From Bernardetia sp. (GTDB lineage: Bacteria > Bacteroidota > Bacteroidia > Cytophagales > Bernardetiaceae): a stretch of 64,000 nt of DNA. Below are positions 44,205-51,767 of the stretch, in pieces. Both the position numbers and the translations under genes were made by a program. Numbering within the stretch: the stretch's first letter is position 1; every line of letters begins with the position of its first letter. The notes under the pieces are model-generated. The model was given only the letters and a program-made list of their open reading frames with translations. It searched no databases and had not been told where the DNA came from. The stretch lies in NCBI GenBank assembly GCA_020630575.1, contig JAHDBD010000009.1, positions 100,632 to 164,631 of the forward strand, in the 5' to 3' direction.

Positions 44205-45335
44205 TTATTTCATTAAAAAAGAATTCAATTTTTCTATCGAATTTGCTTTATAAATCATTTTCTTATTTTCATCCAACACAATAAATAAAGGTAAACTTGT
44301 CAAATGATAGGTAACAGCTGCATTTTGGTCAGCAGAAATATCGATAAGTTGTATATGATTTTGAGGTAACTCTTTGATAGTTTGTTTCCAAGCATCAATA
44401 TCTGAGTCTAAAGAAATACCAATAAACTGATATTCTTTTTTCATTTTAGAAGCATTTAAAAGTCCAAATTGTTGTACTTGTGAAGCAGCCTTTGGCTCAA
44501 AAGAAGCCCAAAAATAAAGAATAGTAGGTTTTTTTTCTAAGCTATCCAAAGATATTGATTCACTTTTTACATTTTGAAGTGTAGCAATATTGGGAGCATT
44601 TTGTCCTATTGATATTTTTTTGACTTGATTAACAAATGATTTAATTTGATTTGTCCAAGTAGAATTTTTTCCCTGTATCAATGTTTCTAATTCTGTTGCA
44701 TAATCTTCCTCCAACATATAATTAACAGCTAGAAATGAACGTACAGCATATTCGATAGAATCTTCTGCAATAAATTTTTTGTTATAATTTTTCCATTCTT
44801 CATATTGTGTTTCATATTCTGACATGGCAGCCTGATACGTTGCTGTATCACCAGCTTGTGAACTACTCATTGCTTTTGCTGTTAATTCTTTCATGCTTTT
44901 TTCATATCCAATTGTTCCTTTTCTATACATCTCAAAATGAGAGTGTGAACGAGAACCTGTAACTTTTGCTTCTGAAAGTTTGCCTGCATCAGCTTGAATT
45001 TCCATTTGTGAAGGCTCAAAAAACACTACCAAATTATCGGAAGGCGAAAATGTACTATCAGATTCTCTAATTAAAGTCAGATAAAAAGGTGTGGGTTCAG
45101 TAATTTCTCCTTTGAGTTTGAATTTATCATTTTTCTTGACTCCCACTTCATATAGAGGAACAATATCTTTTGTACTAATATCAGAAACAACCAATTTCAT
45201 ATCTTGAGATAAATTATTAATACTTCCTTTTACTAAATACTCATTGGTAGCTGTTTTTTTCTTAGAATCGCAACTTGAAAAAATAAAGGATAGAAGCACA
45301 AAAAATGCAAACGAAAAATGGATAGTTTTTTTCAT
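44205..45335 (-). CDS. TlpA-like lipoprotein lacking the redox cysteines
   Basis: A 376-residue lipoprotein with lipobox FIFSSC (Cys22). The N-terminal DUF4369 domain (about 33-130; YLVKGSINNLSQDMKLVVSD) is followed by a helical linker, then a thioredoxin/AhpC-TSA fold from about 240 (IGQNAPNIATLQNVKSESIS; KPTILYFWASFEPKAAS; YQFIGISLDSDIDAWKQTIK; a cis-Pro-type region at HLTSLPLFIVLDENKKMI). In active TlpA proteins the sequence after Trp-Ala-Ser is Trp-Cys-x-x-Cys; here residues 276-282 read WASFEPK with no cysteine. The mature protein seems to have no Cys except the lipidated one, so it cannot act as a thiol reductase and may be a binding or scaffold protein. Confidence 0.9.
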   Translation of the reverse strand: MKKTIHFSFAFFVLLSFIFSSCDSKKKTATNEYLVKGSINNLSQDMKLVVSDISTKDIVPLYEVGVKKNDKFKLKGEITEPTPFYLTLIRESDSTFSPSDNLVVFFEPSQMEIQADAGKLSEAKVTGSRSHSHFEMYRKGTIGYEKSMKELTAKAMSSSQAGDTATYQAAMSEYETQYEEWKNYNKKFIAEDSIEYAVRSFLAVNYMLEEDYATELETLIQGKNSTWTNQIKSFVNQVKKISIGQNAPNIATLQNVKSESISLDSLEKKPTILYFWASFEPKAASQVQQFGLLNASKMKKEYQFIGISLDSDIDAWKQTIKELPQNHIQLIDISADQNAAVTYHLTSLPLFIVLDENKKMIYKANSIEKLNSFLMK

Positions 45336-45467
45336 AAAAAATAAGTTAATTAAATAACGAAAATGAATAATAAGTAACAGAATGAAATAGTAAAACAGAA
45401 AAAAGAGTCTTTTTGTTAAAATACTACTCTAGTTTTATGTTTACTAAATATTTGATATAGCTTAGTT

Positions 45468-46004
45468 TTAAGCTTTATAACGTTCTTCTAAAATATGTAA
45501 ATGATGAATTTCATGTCCTGCAATCATATACACAAGCGCACGAACAGACATTTCATTATGATTTGCTTCTCCTATCCTTGCTGTCTGTGCAGCATCAAAA
45601 CTTTTGAAAAGAGCAACTGAGGATTTACGTACAATTTCATAGCGTTCTAACAAATCTGAAAAAGGAATTGTATCAAAGTGGGCTTCTCTCACATATTCAT
45701 TTTCATTAAAACCTGCTAAAGATTGTTTTTCACCACGATAAAAAGATAAAGCACGATACGACATAATTTGTTCAGTATCTACCATGTGTCCCAAAAGTTC
45801 TTTGATACTCCACTTTCCTTTTTCATATCTAAAAAGAGACTCTTGTTCTGAGAATTGAGAAAAAGTCTTTTTGGTTTCTTCTCCCTGTGCTGAGAGGATT
45901 TCTACAATATTTTCGACTTCATTTTTTGCAATATATTCACCAATGAGCCGTATATAATTAGCATAAAAGGAAGCATATTCGCTTGAACTTGGAAATGGAA
46001 TCAT
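45468..46004 (-). CDS. DinB-family protein
   Basis: A 178-residue four-helix protein of the DinB/YfiT superfamily. The metal-binding His pattern is visible: first His in IKELLGHMVDTEQIMSYRAL (about 67-86) and the pair in YMIAGHEIHHLHILEERY near the C-terminus, giving the three-His site typical of the group. Members are thiol-dependent metal enzymes or DNA-damage-induced proteins of unknown substrate, sometimes transferases using mycothiol or bacillithiol. It is predicted cytosolic. Neighbours on this strand are lipoprotein genes with which no functional link is evident. Confidence 0.88.
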   Translation of the reverse strand: MIPFPSSSEYASFYANYIRLIGEYIAKNEVENIVEILSAQGEETKKTFSQFSEQESLFRYEKGKWSIKELLGHMVDTEQIMSYRALSFYRGEKQSLAGFNENEYVREAHFDTIPFSDLLERYEIVRKSSVALFKSFDAAQTARIGEANHNEMSVRALVYMIAGHEIHHLHILEERYKA

Positions 46005-46055
46005 TATTTAGTTAGATTAATTGAAATGGTTAAAGTATAAGCTGTAAGCACATAA

Positions 46056-46087
46056 AAAAACTACGCTTACAAAGAAACGTAGTTTTT
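46056..46087 (-). terminator. Terminator downstream of the small lipoprotein gene
   Basis: AAAAACTACG / CGTAGTTTTT, 10-bp stem with 12-base loop, ending on the minus strand in a run of seven T; 40 bases past the stop codon at 46127. Confidence 0.75.
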
Positions 46088-46126
46088 AGATAAAAGCCTT
46101 AAAATGAAATGATAATTATAGAGAAA

Positions 46127-46543
46127 TTATTTAGTATAAGTTCTCGTTCCTCCATTGCCTGATAAAACCAGTTGTGTATCTGTAATAGATTCGATGGTAT
46201 AAGTTTCGGCAGCTTTTACAGCTTGAGTAGATTCGTCCCAATCTTCTAAAATAAGTTTGTTTCCATCTTCTAATTTCCAGTATCCTGTTACTGTTTTGGC
46301 TGCTGTTCCTTCACCATAAATTCTTTGATAAGATAACTCATTTTTTTGAGCATCTTTGGCAAAGTTTAATTCTTCGCCTCCTTCTACACCAGAAGTTGCT
46401 TTCCAACGAACATCCATAAGCTGTTCTACTGTATATGTTTTTGCGTCTGTTGTTCCTTCTTTGTTTTCTTTACCTTTACAAGCTACAAAACCTGTTACAA
46501 AAAATAAAAATGCGATAAGTAATGAATAATAATTTGTGTTCAT
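46127..46543 (-). CDS. Small lipoprotein, lipocalin-like
   Basis: A 138-residue lipoprotein: signal peptide with lipobox GFVAC (Cys22), a charged linker GKENKEGTTDAKTY, then a short beta-barrel-like domain (about 45-138) with MDVRWKATSGVEGGEELNFA, GYWKLEDGNKLILEDWD and SITDTQLVLSGNGGTRTY. The Arg-Trp-Lys start and Gly-Tyr-Trp middle are typical of lipocalin-like domains found in many Bacteroidota lipoproteins. The ligand is unknown. It has its own terminator downstream; upstream, gldN ends 200 bases away behind another terminator. Confidence 0.72.
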   Translation of the reverse strand: MNTNYYSLLIAFLFFVTGFVACKGKENKEGTTDAKTYTVEQLMDVRWKATSGVEGGEELNFAKDAQKNELSYQRIYGEGTAAKTVTGYWKLEDGNKLILEDWDESTQAVKAAETYTIESITDTQLVLSGNGGTRTYTK

Positions 46544-46685
46544 TTTGAAGAGATTGAGTTGAAAAAAATGATAGTTAAAAAATTAATATTAGAAATTTAT
46601 AAAAAACTCTTTTTGTTTCTAAAATTCAAATATACGTTAAAAAGCAATAAATACTAAAATTGTTTGCTTTATAGATTCAAAAATC

Positions 46686-46723
46686 AAAAAAACCTTTCCT
46701 ACAATTGTGTAAGAAAGGCTTTT
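46686..46723 (-). terminator. Terminator of gldN
   Basis: On the minus strand GCCTTTCTTACA / TGTAGGAAAGG with one mismatch is followed by TTTTTTTGATTT; it begins 23 bases past the gldN stop codon. Confidence 0.75.
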
Positions 46724-46745
46724 GTGATAGAATAGAAATCAACTT

Positions 46746-47678
46746 TTAGTTTTCCCAAAGGTTACTTTCATATTCTACTAATTGATGTTCGTATTGTTGA
46801 GCTGCGATAAGTGCAGAACGTTGGTCTTCATAAATATCAACAATCATGTTATCTCTAGCATTGTCATATTTGATAACACGAGCATTGAATAAACGCAAAT
46901 CAAATGCTTCTTCCAAATTTCTGTGATGACGGTTGTTACGCTCATTGTACCAAATTGCTTGTGAGTTATCACGGAAAAGGTTTTGAACTAATTCTTTGTA
47001 AGAAAATGCAGCTAATTTTTTCTCTAAACCTGTTGAAGGATTCATTTCAGCAGGAATAATGATTGTAATTGCTTGAATATCGTGCTTCATACGAGAGTGC
47101 TTATTATCAAACAATAAATCTTCTTTAATTTCTAATAAGTGAAGTTGTTTAGGATAAAACTCGTTAGCTACTGTTTCAGCTTCAGCAGAGCCTCCACCGT
47201 CGCCACCCCAGTCGCCACCAGAACCCCAATCATCTCCTCCTCCACCAAAACCACCAAGGTCGTCTTGTGTAAAGCCCATCGCAATTTCTTCTTCTGTAAG
47301 TTGAACTTCTTCTGAAGGAATGGTAAGATTTTCTAAAAACTCTTCTTGAGACATACGAGTACGCAAAGAATCATTTTTGTAAGGACGAATAATTCCTAAT
47401 TTTACGGCATCAATAATTACTTTTGTAATTTGATTTTCCATTGCAAAGAAAGGCAAGTTTTGCTTTTCTTTTAAAGACATTCTGAACCAAAGTGTCTTTT
47501 TGTACATAATATGCGATTCGTGCAAAGGACGGATTGAGTTGTGGTTGTATCCATCTTGAGCATACTCCATTCCGAACTCTTGGGCATTTGCCGAAAAAGT
47601 AACACCACAAATAAGTGCTGCCATTCCGATAATTCCCTTCGTAAGAAAGTTTAATAAATTTGTGTTTTGTTTCTTCAT
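46746..47678 (-). CDS. gldN: Gliding motility / type IX secretion protein GldN
   Basis: Periplasmic ring component (PorN/GldN) of the type IX secretion system, partner of GldK. The 310-residue protein has a signal peptide ending SANAQ (about residue 33). The family core is recognisable: RPLHESHIMYKKTLWFRMSL (50-69), KVIIDAVKLGIIRPYKNDSL, QLHLLEIKEDLLFDNKHSRM, and LAAFSYKELVQNLFRDN with NPSTGLEKKLA. Residues 142-164 are an unusual Gly/Asp/Trp-rich stretch (GGFGGGGDDWGSGGDWGGDG) that splits the protein. gldN normally follows gldK, gldL and gldM; none of them is here, so the operon is broken or this is an extra copy. Confidence 0.9.
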   Translation of the reverse strand: MKKQNTNLLNFLTKGIIGMAALICGVTFSANAQEFGMEYAQDGYNHNSIRPLHESHIMYKKTLWFRMSLKEKQNLPFFAMENQITKVIIDAVKLGIIRPYKNDSLRTRMSQEEFLENLTIPSEEVQLTEEEIAMGFTQDDLGGFGGGGDDWGSGGDWGGDGGGSAEAETVANEFYPKQLHLLEIKEDLLFDNKHSRMKHDIQAITIIIPAEMNPSTGLEKKLAAFSYKELVQNLFRDNSQAIWYNERNNRHHRNLEEAFDLRLFNARVIKYDNARDNMIVDIYEDQRSALIAAQQYEHQLVEYESNLWEN

Positions 47679-47932
47679 AGTTATAAAAGTGATTCTAAAT
47701 TTATAGAGATGATAAAATAATTCTTATTTTGAAAGGTTAAAGTTAGCTATTTGAATTAACTATTTTACTAATTTCACTTAGTCTTTGTCAATAAAGATGC
47801 TATTTTTAGTGGCTTTCTTTTTTTATCTAACGCTGAATGTATTTCAAAATTGCATCGAATTTAAAGTTTTTTTCGATAAATGAGTTATTTTTTTAGATGA
47901 ATAGCCGAATTTATTCGATAAATCATTTTACA

Positions 47933-48751
47933 TTAAATATAAATGCGTTTAAAATTCCGTACTTCTATAATAGAAGGAATTTTTTGAAGAAAAACTTCCC
48001 ATTTATTGAAATGAATTTTTCTAAGCTGTGTAGTTATCGTCCTTTCTTTATAAACTCCATTTTTACTAAATCCTAAAATTAGAGTTAAATCACACACATC
48101 TTTATACCTTGAAGTATCTCCATCTACATAATTGAAAGAATATTGAAATTTTGAAACTGTATTTAGTGGTAATTCTAATTCTTTAAAATCATTTCTGAAA
48201 ACAAGCACCTGTTTTTTATTATCTATAGCTAATTTGTGTTCCTTATGAATGTTAAGAATATGTTTGTAAATAGATAGAGGTAATTTTTTGATAGCTTTTT
48301 CTAAATTAAAAAATAGTGTAATAGAACTTCCTCCTATTAATATAGATAAAATAAATATGTCATACCTCTCACTTTCTATAGATAAAGACATAGTCAAGGG
48401 GACAAAAGCAAGAAGAAAAACAATTTTTGTTACAAACTCTAAAAACCCAAAAACTAGATTTTGATAATGAAATCCCTTATCAAATCCCTCAAAATCAAAA
48501 GGTAAAAATTCCAATGGTTTTGCTTTCAACCAAAGTGTTTCATTGATAGGAATTTGAATAAGTGTCTCTTTTTGATTACAATGTTTTCCACCCAAATATT
48601 CCCAGCTTTCTTCAAAAAAAGCAGACTTACAAGCCGAGCAAATAACTATTTTATGTCCTGCTTTGATAAGTTCGCCTGTTATTGGATCAACTCTTTGTTG
48701 TAATAAAAAATCTTGGTCTTTTTGTTTTTCTAATTGATGGGAGTGGTGCAT
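47933..48751 (-). CDS. Zinc-finger membrane protein, tandem paralogue 2
   Basis: A 272-residue protein of unknown function. The N-terminal domain (about 10-60) has VDPITGELIKAGHKIVICSA and a CxxC (Cys38, Cys41), then EESW (Trp50) and His57-Cys58. This pattern resembles the bacterial RING-like zinc finger (CxxC, H/E-x-C/S-W, C), though one ligand position is Ser. Two membrane helices follow (about 118-160), then a beta-rich cytosolic domain (about 165-272) with SIYKHILNIHKEHKLAIDN and FKELELPLNTVSKFQYSFNYVD, like a PH-type domain. It shares this architecture with the gene 6 bases upstream, and the two clearly form a duplicated operon. Confidence 0.75.
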   Translation of the reverse strand: MHHSHQLEKQKDQDFLLQQRVDPITGELIKAGHKIVICSACKSAFFEESWEYLGGKHCNQKETLIQIPINETLWLKAKPLEFLPFDFEGFDKGFHYQNLVFGFLEFVTKIVFLLAFVPLTMSLSIESERYDIFILSILIGGSSITLFFNLEKAIKKLPLSIYKHILNIHKEHKLAIDNKKQVLVFRNDFKELELPLNTVSKFQYSFNYVDGDTSRYKDVCDLTLILGFSKNGVYKERTITTQLRKIHFNKWEVFLQKIPSIIEVRNFKRIYI

Positions 48752-48757
48752 TTTTGA

Positions 48758-49597
48758 CTATAATGATTTTCTACTAAAAATTTTTAGGTTTTGAGGCAAT
48801 CTATTCAAAAAAACATTCAATTGTTCTGCTTCATTTTCTCTAAAAATAGACTCATAATTTATGGTTTCTTTCTGTGTCGTAACACGAAGTTGTAAAACCA
48901 AATAACCATGCTTTTTCATCATTCTATCAGGATAATAACTATAAACAAACTTCTGAATATTTGAAAATGGAATTGTTTTTTCGCCTAATTCTGTCTTGGA
49001 AACGATATTTTTATTTTTGAGATGAATACCAAAATAATTTCCTTTTTTATAATTCTGACGAACATTTTGAATAAAATAATGATTTTTTCGCATCATTATA
49101 TTTCCCAAAATAGTGGTTGGTTGCGAAGAGAGTGTACTGGTAACCGTATAAAAAACAACCACACCAAGAGGCATAATAAAAATATTGAATATCATCTGAA
49201 AACCCTCACTACCAAAAGAGGGAACAACAATCCACGCAAAAATAATCAAAATCAAGGGCAACAAAGCCATAAAAGCACTGGTAGAGTTTTGTAAAATCTT
49301 GTAGGTAAAATCATCCGAAAAAGAATCACTTTCCCTTACATCAAAAGGTAATAAAATAAGTGGCTCTTCATTAAAATAAATTTTTTCTCTTTTAGGAATT
49401 TTATTGAGTGTTCCGTATTGGTCGCAGTGTTGTTGGCGTAAATAATTCCAGCTTTCTTCCAAAAAAGCAGATTTACAGGCAGCACAAATAACTATTCGGT
49501 CGCCTACTTGGATTTTATCGCCCGTGATAGGGTCGATTCTGTTTTCGGATAAGAAATCGGCGTGTTGCCTTTTATTTAAAAGGTGGTCATGAAACAT
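48758..49597 (-). CDS. Zinc-finger membrane protein, tandem paralogue 1
   Basis: A 279-residue paralogue of the next gene, with the same layout and the same ligand numbering: IDPITGDKIQVGDRIVICAA, Cys38 and Cys41, Trp50 in EESW, His57-Cys58; then two membrane helices (about 108-155, MALLPLILIIFAWIVVPSF) and a beta-rich domain with FGIHLKNKNIVSKTELGEKT and IPFSNIQKFVYSYYP. The soluble C-terminal domain looks like the bacterial PH domain seen in membrane stress proteins, an inference from strand pattern only. It is the first gene of the pair. The upstream region has no obvious -7 box. Function unknown. Confidence 0.75.
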   Translation of the reverse strand: MFHDHLLNKRQHADFLSENRIDPITGDKIQVGDRIVICAACKSAFLEESWNYLRQQHCDQYGTLNKIPKREKIYFNEEPLILLPFDVRESDSFSDDFTYKILQNSTSAFMALLPLILIIFAWIVVPSFGSEGFQMIFNIFIMPLGVVVFYTVTSTLSSQPTTILGNIMMRKNHYFIQNVRQNYKKGNYFGIHLKNKNIVSKTELGEKTIPFSNIQKFVYSYYPDRMMKKHGYLVLQLRVTTQKETINYESIFRENEAEQLNVFLNRLPQNLKIFSRKSL

Positions 49598-49738
49598 AAG
49601 TAGTAGAGTTTTAGTAATTTTTTATGGCTATCTTTCTTTATGATATACTCTTTAAAATACGTTAAATCACTTCTTATGGTTACTTTTCATGTTCAAAATC
49701 GATTCTCTTTAGTTACTGATGTAACTATTTTTATTCTT

Positions 49739-50658
49739 ATGAAAAATTATTTTTGTTTGTTTTTATTATTTCTTTCTTCTTGTAGTTCAAATCAAGAACA
49801 GAAATTACAGAAGAACCTGCATTTATTCTGTTACAAAATATCCAAAAATCAAACTATTCAAAACGAATAGAAGCAGGTTTTAAAAATATAGATGCTTCTT
49901 GTGGAGGACTGGACAATCAACATTATTTGATTTGTAAGGAACACGATTCACTAAAAAACATCTATCAAGAATATGGAGTTTCGGAATATGGACAGAAATA
50001 TCGAATTATTGATTCTATCAGTAATGGAAAAATTATTACTTCAAAACGTTTTTATTATGGCTTTGAAAATGTCAGTAATGCTTTAAGTAGCTCCATTTTA
50101 AATCAAATACCTATTTCGAAAAACACACTTTTTGAAGAGATTATCTATGATTATGATACCGAAAATAATTTGAGAAAAATAATGTATTATACACGAGCAG
50201 AAAAAGCAAAATACTTGTCTTTAAGTGATACAAATTATAATAATTGTGAAAGAGAATCTCTTCCTAGTGTAAAAACAGAGTATTTAGGAAATTACATGAA
50301 AAATTTTGATTCTATGTATTTGTATCAAATAGCTATTTTCAAAAAAGATACTTTTCTAAATGAAGAGCGAAATATGAAATATGTTTTTTCTAAAGATTCT
50401 GTTGAAATGAATAAGTTGAATTTGACTTCTCTTTCTATTTATCCAATTACAAATATTGATAAAAAAACCAATCTGTCTCAAGATATTGATTTTGGAAAAG
50501 ATACTTTAAGTAATGGTTCTTTTGATTATCATCATTTCAAAACTCCTTTAGATAGTTTAAAACACCAAACAATCAGTATTGATTCTTGTCCTTTGGAATA
50601 TAATTTAAAAACAGAAAAAATAAAATATGGAAAATCGGTTTGGATTATTTTTGATTAA
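49739..50658 (+). pseudogene. Frameshifted lipoprotein gene
   Basis: The ATG at 49739 opens a lipoprotein signal peptide MKNYFCLFLLFLSSCSSNQE (lipobox LSSC, Cys15), but the frame ends at 49870. From about 49800 the next frame continues without a stop as EITEEPAFILLQNIQKSNYS, KRIEAGFKNIDASCGGLDNQ and on through 243 codons to 50658. No ATG lies at the head of this second frame (its only candidate start is a TTG at 49927, deep within the domain). So one base change near 49795-49805 separates the signal peptide from an intact 285-residue body. The body is Tyr/Asn/Ser-rich with no family I know. There is no slippery homopolymer at the junction, so programmed frameshifting is unlikely; a sequencing error is possible. 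Confidence 0.7.
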
Positions 50659-50672
50659 TGAAATTAAGTATC

Positions 50673-50690
50673 ACAGACTTCCCAGTCTGT
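50673..50690. repeat. Palindromic dispersed repeat, family A, copy 3
   Basis: ACAGACT-TCCC-AGTCTGT with the flank GCAAAA as in copy 1. It lies 15 bases past the end of the frameshifted lipoprotein gene. Confidence 0.75.
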
Positions 50691-50716
50691 GCAAAAAAAA
50701 ATTATACAAGAATTCA

Positions 50717-50734
50717 ACAGACTAGGAAGTCTGT
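50717..50734. repeat. Palindromic dispersed repeat, family A, copy 4
   Basis: ACAGACT-AGGA-AGTCTGT, in opposite orientation to copy 3 and 26 bases from it. It ends 2 bases before the thrB stop codon, so it lies exactly at the end of that gene. The two copies can pair with each other or each with itself. Confidence 0.75.
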
Positions 50735-50736
50735 TT

Positions 50737-51666
50737 TTACACAATTATCCTAGCACCATTGCCTTTACAGACAGGATTTATATAGGTCTGAATCGGAATA
50801 TCTACATTTTTATAGACTTTTTCTAAAGCATTTTTTATTGTTTCTGCATTTTCTTTTCCTCTTGCCATTGCAAAAACAGAAGGACCTGAACCCGAAATTC
50901 CGAAAGCTAAAGCCTTGTTTTCTAAAGCTGCGTGTTTCATTTCTTTGAATTTTGGAATCAAAAGGCTACGCATTGGCTCAATAACCAAATCTTGTAACGA
51001 ATCAGAAAATAAATCATAATCTTTTTCATACAAACTAACCACAAAAGCACCCATAAGTCCGACCTGCTGGCTAAAAGTAGCTACTGAAAGTGTAGATTTT
51101 AAAATCTTACGAGAGTCGGAAGTGTTAAGTTTTACGTGTGGATAAAGCGTAACGGCAAACAAATCTTCCAAAACAGGAAGCTCTAAAATATCGCTTTGTT
51201 TATTTCCTTTTGAAAGAATAATTCCACCCAAAATAGAGGGCGCAACATTATCTACATGTGCGCTTCCACAGGCTACACGTTCGCCTTCGGCAGCAAAAGC
51301 AACCAATTCTTTATCCGAATATGGCTTTCCGATAAGTTCATTATATCCAAATGCTGCTGCTGCACTACTTGCGCTACTAGAACCCAAACCACTTCCAGAA
51401 GAAAAACCTTTTTTGAGGACAATATCGACACCGATAAAGTCATTTTGTGCTTCTTGCATCTTTCTGATGACGACAGAAGAACAATTTTTATCAGCTTCTT
51501 TTGGCAAATTATCGCCATTTATAATTTCTAGGATTTTATTTTCAGTTGTTCCGTTGGGAGTGAGCGTAATTTCATCGCCCATATTTCCCAAAGAAAGTCC
51601 TAAAATATCAAAACCAACATTAAAATTGGCTATCGTGGCTGGTGCAAAGACTGTTATTTTTTTCAT
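50737..51666 (-). CDS. thrB: Homoserine kinase
   Basis: GHMP-family kinase that phosphorylates homoserine for threonine synthesis, 309 residues. Motifs: the N-terminal VFAPATIANFNVGFDILGLSL, the ATP loop KGFSSGSGLGSSSASSAAAA (about 87-106), ACGSAHVDNVAPSILGG and the third GHMP motif FGISGSGPSVFAMA near 265. It is the second gene of a thrA-thrB unit, 101 bases downstream of thrA, with its own TAACTTTG -7 box at 51730-51723 and no matching TTG. In most Bacteroidota thrC follows; here a pair of palindromic repeats and a broken lipoprotein gene do. Confidence 0.96.
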   Translation of the reverse strand: MKKITVFAPATIANFNVGFDILGLSLGNMGDEITLTPNGTTENKILEIINGDNLPKEADKNCSSVVIRKMQEAQNDFIGVDIVLKKGFSSGSGLGSSSASSAAAAFGYNELIGKPYSDKELVAFAAEGERVACGSAHVDNVAPSILGGIILSKGNKQSDILELPVLEDLFAVTLYPHVKLNTSDSRKILKSTLSVATFSQQVGLMGAFVVSLYEKDYDLFSDSLQDLVIEPMRSLLIPKFKEMKHAALENKALAFGISGSGPSVFAMARGKENAETIKNALEKVYKNVDIPIQTYINPVCKGNGARIIV

Positions 51667-51767
51667 CTGTATATTTAGTTTAACTATTGTCAGAATTTTT
51701 CAGATTACTGAAAAACTACTGACAAAGTTAAAAACGTAATTTTTAATTCGTAATTCGTAATTAAATT

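Noticed and set aside
49640..49738. Upstream extension of the frameshifted lipoprotein gene
   Set aside because: The lipobox signal peptide starts at the ATG at 49739; the earlier codons do not look like coding sequence.
51256..51739. ORFs antisense to or out of frame with thrB
   Set aside because: thrB motifs are unambiguous over the whole stretch.
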